From NCBI GenBank assembly GCA_016256075.1, contig SDVU01000566.1, positions 1 through 12,275 of the forward strand: a stretch of DNA of 12,275 nt, in the 5' to 3' direction. A program made the translations under genes and the position numbers. Under the pieces are notes generated by a model, which saw only the letters and a list, made by a program, of their open reading frames with translations, had not been told where the DNA came from and did no database searches. Below, piece after piece: positions 8,302 to 12,275 of the stretch; position 1 is the first letter of the stretch; every line of letters begins with the position of its first letter. The DNA is from Dictyocoela muelleri. Its lineage: Eukaryota; Microsporidia.

Positions 8302-8773
8302 AAATCAACTGATAATTTTAATCATAAAAAATATAATTTAAACTCATAAATTTTTTAATAGAGCTGCTAGTTATGTGTAACTACGAGTTTTTAAGAAATT
8401 TACACAGTACTAAGTGCTGTATATTTGAAGTATTCATTTAAGTCTATTATCTTTCTTGTTGGTGCTCTAGATTGTGATACAAAAGCAATTTATGTTATAT
8501 TAAAAATATATATGAACGAACTGATACAAGTCTTTTATATTTTACAGGAGTCGTTACAAAAGCAGTATTTCGCATAACATAAATTGCTTTTGTATCACAT
8601 TCTAGAACAACAACAAGAAAGATAATAGACTTAAATGAATACCAGAAATATACAGCACTTAGTATTGTGTAAATTTCTTAAAAACTCGTAGTTACACATA
8701 ACTAGCAGCTCTATTAAAAAATTTATGATATTTAATTATATTTTTTATAATAAAAATTCGCAGGTGATGATTG
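8302..8773. mobile_element. Palindromic element K inside Merlin T2
   Basis: Long arms 8302-8498 and 8574-8773 are complements around a ~75-bp spacer. Strong blocks are GCTGCTAGTTATGTGTAACT (from 8363; complement to about 8711) and GATACAAAAGCAATTTATGT (8477-8496; complement in 8576-8597). The inner ~160 bp of arm differ at only about eight positions; the outer 60 bp are looser. The spacer carries a third, weaker version of the inner-arm sequence (GTTACAAAAGCAGTATTTCG, 8553-8572). No open frame was found. It splits the N-terminal region of the minus-strand Merlin copy and is bracketed by direct repeats of about 80 bp. Confidence 0.75.
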
Positions 8774-8782
8774 AACCCAGTC

Positions 8783-8868
8783 GATTTAGTGAGTATATGA
8801 CCCCAATACCGTAAAAATTTATATTATATTTTCATTAATATTGATCTAAGAAAAAAGTTCATGATTTT
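8783..8868 (-). pseudogene. Duplicated N-terminal fragment of Merlin T2 (includes direct repeat DR2)
   Basis: The minus strand starts at an ATG near 8864 and reads MNFFLRSILMK and, after a stop, RYWGHILTKS. It is the counterpart of DR1 at 8211-8291 and of the T1 N-terminus (HEFFIISSND...). This looks like the original 5' end of T2, cut off by palindrome K, with the following ~80 bp duplicated on the other side. Hairpin P3 begins about 50 bp upstream. Confidence 0.55.
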
Positions 8869-8915
8869 TTATCTATTTATTCTCTTTAATATAGGGTTTT
8901 TGATTTTTTTTTATT

Positions 8916-9217
8916 AGAGATGACCGTGCGACCTAGGTTAGCCACCGAAAGAATTAAGGAGAAGTGAATAAAGTATATTGAAAAAACATATAAAATCATC
9001 TGTAAATGAAATTTCCTGCGCTAGTTTTCTATATTAATAAATATTTCTACAAAAATAGCGTTTTTGCAAAGCAAAAAATGCTATTGCTTTATAAATATCC
9101 ATTTATATAGAAAAATAGCCCAGGAAATTTCTTTACCAGATGATTTTAATGTTATTTCAATATACTTTATTTACCTCTCCTCAATTCTTTAAGGTAGCAC
9201 AATTCGTTATTAACTAA
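8916..9217. mobile_element. Merlin-associated hairpin P3 (inverted relative to P1 and P2)
   Basis: A ~300-bp palindrome. The left end AGATGACCGTGCGACCTAGG corresponds to the right end of P1 and P2. The right end, GGTAGCACAATTCGTTATTA (9194-9213), aligns at about 20 of 27 positions with the complement of the GTTCTACAACGG end. P3 therefore has the same two-end asymmetry but opposite orientation. Its centre is AATAGCGTTTTTGCAAAGCA and complement (about 9055-9087). The GTGCGACC end points at the 5' end of Merlin T2, as P1 does for T1. Confidence 0.65.
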
Positions 9218-9640
9218 TTTTTTTATTTGGATTAGATGAATAGTAGATTCGAACTTACAAGCTCCCTCATCGTGACTATCAGTCTATAATAACAAATATG
9301 AGAGACATGGAATTTTTCTGATAGAAAAGCTCTACAGAGAGATGGAATTCTAAAGTAAAATCACAATGAATGAAACAATGATAATCAAAGATTCAAAGGA
9401 TCATCAAAAAATACAATGATAGAATTAATAAAAAATACTGTAACTATCATAAAACAAACTTTCACAACAATTCCGAATGCAGAGCCATGCGTAAACAAAA
9501 TTTTGAATCCGTGAAATCGAAATCACAAAAAACGATAAAGCATTACATATAAAATAAATCAGACCGCAACCGAAATAATATAAATACCAATGAAATCTGA
9601 AGTCTAAAAATTAAATTGCCCTCGTCGACACACGATTATT
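9218..9640. other. Unassigned stretch before the Ty3/gypsy fossil
   Basis: No gene is recognisable. A B-box-like GTTCGAATCTAC occurs on the minus strand near 9247-9258 without a matching A-box or foldable tRNA. The rest may be the decayed gag part of the retroelement that follows, judged only by position. Confidence 0.3.
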
Positions 9641-10605
9641 CGAAAATTATTGGCTTGAGAGTTAGCATCTAGAATAAAAATTGGCACTACTAGCTTACAA
9701 AAACCAAGGTAACTGAGATTTCTAATCAATCATTAATTAAAATAAAAAAATTTGCAGAATTAAAATTTACTATTTTCAATGATAGTAATAGTGTCTACAC
9801 CTTGTGGTTCTATATAGTAACAACCCCTAAGGAAAAACCTATGTTGGGGATGCGATTTCTGTTAGATAATATTGTATGATCAACATTTCAGACAACATAA
9901 TTAACATCGATGACGTGGAGTACGAAATTAATCTAAACAAACATTCAATACATAGCATCGATAAAGATATCGTTTCTAAAACAAAGATTTATGAAATCAA
10001 TAATAGTGAAAATGAGATCAATTCATTAATTAAAAAGTTTAAAACTATGAATCCAAGAGTAGGAGATATAAAGGATTGTGCACATACAATTGATTTATTT
10101 GGTAAATTCAATATTATAAAAAAAGAATATCTAGTGCCAATTGGACTACATGATTAAGTTACGAATCACCTAGATTCATTATTAAAAAATGAAATAATTA
10201 CAGAGAGAAATTCAAATTATAAATCACCACAATTCGTTATTAAGAAGAAAAATGGTAAAATTCGCTTCGTAATTGGTTATAGGCATCTGATCGCATAAAG
10301 ATAAAAGTTCATAAACTAATGCCTAACATGTGTGAATAACTAAGTAAATTAAGAGAAGCTACTATATTTGCTAGTATTGATCTAAACCAGGGATGCTATC
10401 AGGTGGGTATCTCTAAGAATAATATTTGCAATACCAGATAAAAAATGTTGAAACGCACTTCGTATTAAACAAAATTTCATAGGGTTTATGCAACGCACCA
10501 GCTACCATTCAAAAGATAATGAATAACATGTTAAAAAAATGTTATAAACGTTTTAATATATTTAGATGATATACTGATATATATATAGTAAAAATTTTGA
10601 TGATC

Positions 10606-10617
10606 ACTACAAAATAC
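10606..10617 (+). repeat. Target-site duplication, left copy
   Basis: ACTACAAAATAC, identical to 11077-11088. It brackets the tRNA-headed SINE exactly, with the tRNA-like head starting at the next base. Confidence 0.85.
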
Positions 10618-11076
10618 CGCCAGATAGCTCAGTGGTTAACAATCTTGAATGTAAAATTTAAGTATCGTGGTTCGAATCCCGCTGACGTCACTCTTTAATA
10701 AATAATGAGGAGATGACATTAAGCGGTCATAACTATATAATTATAGTATAATATACAGTTTTTCCAAAGTAGTATAGCTGATTAAGACTTGGTCTAATAT
10801 GACAATGAAGCAGAAGGGACTCTCTTAGGTGTGGGGATGAGTGCGGCGACGCATCTCGGCAAAAAGTAGTGATAAATAAAATATCATGAAAAAGCCTCTA
10901 ATTACCTGTATCCTGCTGAGTCATTGATAAAACGAAGAATCGAGTATACAGATGGGACTCGGGAAGTTAAGGAATTGAAGTATTAAGGGGAAAAAAGAAC
11001 CAAATGTCTTAGACCAGGGTAGGAGACAACTCTCCGGGTTGGCAGCTATGGATGTTGTCAACAATGTAATATATAT
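10618..11076 (+). mobile_element. tRNA-headed SINE inserted in the retroelement
   Basis: The 459-bp insert starts with a tRNA-like head. An A-box TAGCTCAGTGGTT lies at 10625-10637 and a perfect B-box GGTTCGAATCC at 10669-10679, the internal RNA polymerase III promoter of tRNA-derived SINEs. Then follow CTCTTTAATAAATAATGAGG (10691-10710), shared with the remnant at 234-360, and a body richer in G and C (10800-11065) with GGTGTGGGGATGAGTGCGGC and ACAACTCTCCGGGTTGGCAG. The 3' end is AATGTAAT followed by AT repeats rather than a poly(A) tail. A perfect 12-bp duplication flanks it, as expected for LINE-driven retroposition. It lies in the RT region of the Ty3/gypsy fossil in the same orientation. 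It makes no protein; its product would be a short RNA. The partner LINE is not in the window. Confidence 0.85.
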
Positions 11077-11088
11077 ACTACAAAATAC
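11077..11088 (+). repeat. Target-site duplication, right copy
   Basis: ACTACAAAATAC, a perfect match to 10606-10617. Its first bases overlap an AT-rich run at the SINE tail, so the exact 3' limit of the SINE could shift by a base or two. Confidence 0.85.
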
Positions 11089-11963
11089 TGAAAATAATTT
11101 TAGAAATTTTCGAAAAAAAAATAATGTATCTGTTAACTTTGAAAACGCAAGTTTCTACAAAAAAAATCGACTTCATTGGGAATATAATTACATCAAAGGA
11201 TTTTGTGCCTAATCTCACAAAGATAAAGAGTTTCATTTTTTAAATTCCAATAACTAATATTCAATTTTAAAGAATTCTTTGTCTGAAAAACTGTTATAGG
11301 CCATTTATACCGCAAATATCAATTAAGTTAGCCGATGAATACGCACTGCGCAAAACAAAAAAAGAAAATTTGCTGGTCAGAGAAAAACACGGTAATATTC
11401 AATGAAATTATTAAAAAAGATTATATCAAAACAGATGCTTCGAAACCGGATATGAAAAAAAAACAGTTTATACTTAAAAGCTACGCCTCTGATCAAGGGA
11501 TTTAGATATTTTATTACAGGACAATAAAATGGTAAAAATATTCAGTAAAAAATACAATAAACAAGAGAATAATTATTCAGTGGTTGAAAGGAAGTTCTTT
11601 CAATTATAAAAGCAATCATTCATTTATAGCCTCAGATTTACAATGCTCAAATAACAATAATGACCGATAACAAAAACCCGACTTTCGAAAGTGATTTAAC
11701 AAAACGTAAAAATCGATGGGAATTAATCCTAGAAGAATACGATTATGAAAAAATGTATATTTATGGACGCAAAAACTTATAAATGGATCTACTTTATAGA
11801 TGTTTAAATTTGTTAAATTACAAGTCAAGACATCCTCGCGAATTACTAAACTTAAATATTGAAGAAATTAACAACTATCCAGAATATGGAAAGAAACTTA
11901 ACCTAGTTTTTTTAGAGAAAAAATAAATATCAACTTAAATAAAGTATTTCAACTAGTTTTTTA

Positions 11964-12198
11964 CCCATTTTCAAATTTAATTTTCCCAGTTTTAAAATTT
12001 AATTTTCCCCATTTTCAAATTTAATTTTCCCCATTTTCAAATTTAATTTTCTCCATTTTCAAATTTCATTTTCCCCATTTTCAAATTTATTTTTCCCCAT
12101 TTTCAAATTTAATTTTCCCCATTTTCAAATTTATTTTTCCCATTTTTCAAATTTAATTTTCCCCATTTTCAAATTTAATTTTCCCATTTTAAATTTAT
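11964..12198 (+). repeat. 22-bp minisatellite, about 11 units
   Basis: Units built around CCCATTTTCAAATTTAATTT recur at 21-23-bp steps: 11964, 11985, 12008, 12030, 12052, 12074, 12096, 12118, 12139, 12162 and 12183. Middle units are nearly identical; edge units vary. It starts about 40 bp after the last recognisable part of the Ty3/gypsy fossil. The remaining bases to 12275 hold nothing I can name. Confidence 0.9.
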
Positions 12199-12275
12199 TT
12201 TTTTTTCTCTTTGTCACATACAATTTTACTTTTTTAACAAAGCCACATAGCTTTTTCTCCAAACCATATATACTT

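Larger units (their letters stand above)
9640..11930 (+). mobile_element. Ty3/gypsy-type pol fossil (broken)
   Basis: A remnant of an LTR retrotransposon of the Ty3/gypsy group. Recognisable parts, in the family order: end of the protease near 9840-9870 (LGMRFLLDN); the N-terminal part of reverse transcriptase within an open stretch at 9876-10157 (HTIDLFGKF); the RT core with KKNGKIRF near 10243-10266 and the catalytic LDD region near 10560-10570; the RT thumb side near 11090-11260; and RNase H about 11390-11800. A SINE has inserted into the RT region (10618-11076, by its target-site duplication). No integrase and no LTR were recognised within the window, so the copy is partial here. It is broken, with on the order of ten or more breaks spread over all domains, and therefore looks old; the SINE is younger. 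Short open frames on either strand inside it have no independent support. Confidence 0.8.

Noticed and set aside
9197-9213. CACAATTCGTTATTAA also occurs at 10228-10243 inside the Ty3/gypsy fossil, suggesting a retroelement piece next to hairpin P3.
   Set aside because: The 9197 copy aligns well with the expected right end of hairpin P3 (complement of the GTTCTACAACGG end). A 16-base AT-rich match by chance in 12 kb is not surprising.
9226-9262. TGGATTAGATGAATAG followed by a minus-strand B-box, considered as a tRNA primer-binding site or a tRNA gene.
   Set aside because: The spacing between the supposed CCA end and the T-loop does not fit a tRNA, the T-stem pairs poorly, and no A-box or LTR end is present.
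10618-10690. A working tRNA gene used as a target by the Ty3/gypsy element.
   Set aside because: The tRNA-like part lies inside the pol region and is bounded by a target-site duplication together with 380 further bases, so it is the head of an inserted SINE.
11616-11828. Minus-strand open frame of 70 codons.
   Set aside because: It is the reverse of the RNase H region of the Ty3/gypsy fossil.
11964-12198. CRISPR array.
   Set aside because: Units are contiguous 22-mers with no unique spacers, in a eukaryote-like setting; it is a minisatellite.

Overview
This is a very AT-rich eukaryotic stretch (roughly three quarters or more A+T by eye) with no intact gene. Nearly everything recognisable is a mobile element or a decayed copy of one. 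The combination of Merlin-type (ISXO2/IS1595-like DDE) DNA transposases, a Ty3/gypsy-type pol fossil, tRNA-headed SINEs and many fold-back/palindromic elements suggests a compact AT-rich fungus-like genome. A microsporidian is my first guess, because Merlin and Ty3/gypsy elements occur together there. An arbuscular mycorrhizal fungus is the main alternative. The taxon is inference only.

Layout. 1-660: two short GC-rich islands around a tRNA-headed SINE remnant. 664-2430: three elements with inverted arms (a fold-back element with short tandem repeats in its arms, a ~200-bp hairpin MITE, and a ~540-bp element with inverted ends). 2937-5425: a large fold-back element with ~575-bp arms. Its centre holds a nested 'palindrome of palindromes': two copies of one hairpin family sit at mirror positions in the arms of a further inverted repeat. 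5512-9217: a block of three related hairpins (P1, P2, P3) alternating with two broken Merlin transposases that point toward each other; the right-hand transposase is split by another ~470-bp palindrome flanked by ~80-bp direct repeats. 9640-11930: a broken Ty3/gypsy-type pol fossil whose reverse transcriptase region carries a 459-bp tRNA-headed SINE with a perfect 12-bp target-site duplication. 11964-12198: a 22-bp minisatellite.

How the parts relate. The Merlin copies keep recognisable zinc-ribbon and DDE positions but contain frameshifts and stops, so neither can make a full transposase. The hairpins have no coding capacity and would depend on enzymes supplied elsewhere, if they still move. 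The SINE went into an already recognisable retroelement and is younger than it. In several hairpins the two arms of one copy resemble each other more than they resemble the sister copy, which suggests arm-to-arm homogenisation or recent palindrome formation. The nested inverted-repeat centre and the hairpin-transposase-hairpin block are the two most unusual parts of the window.
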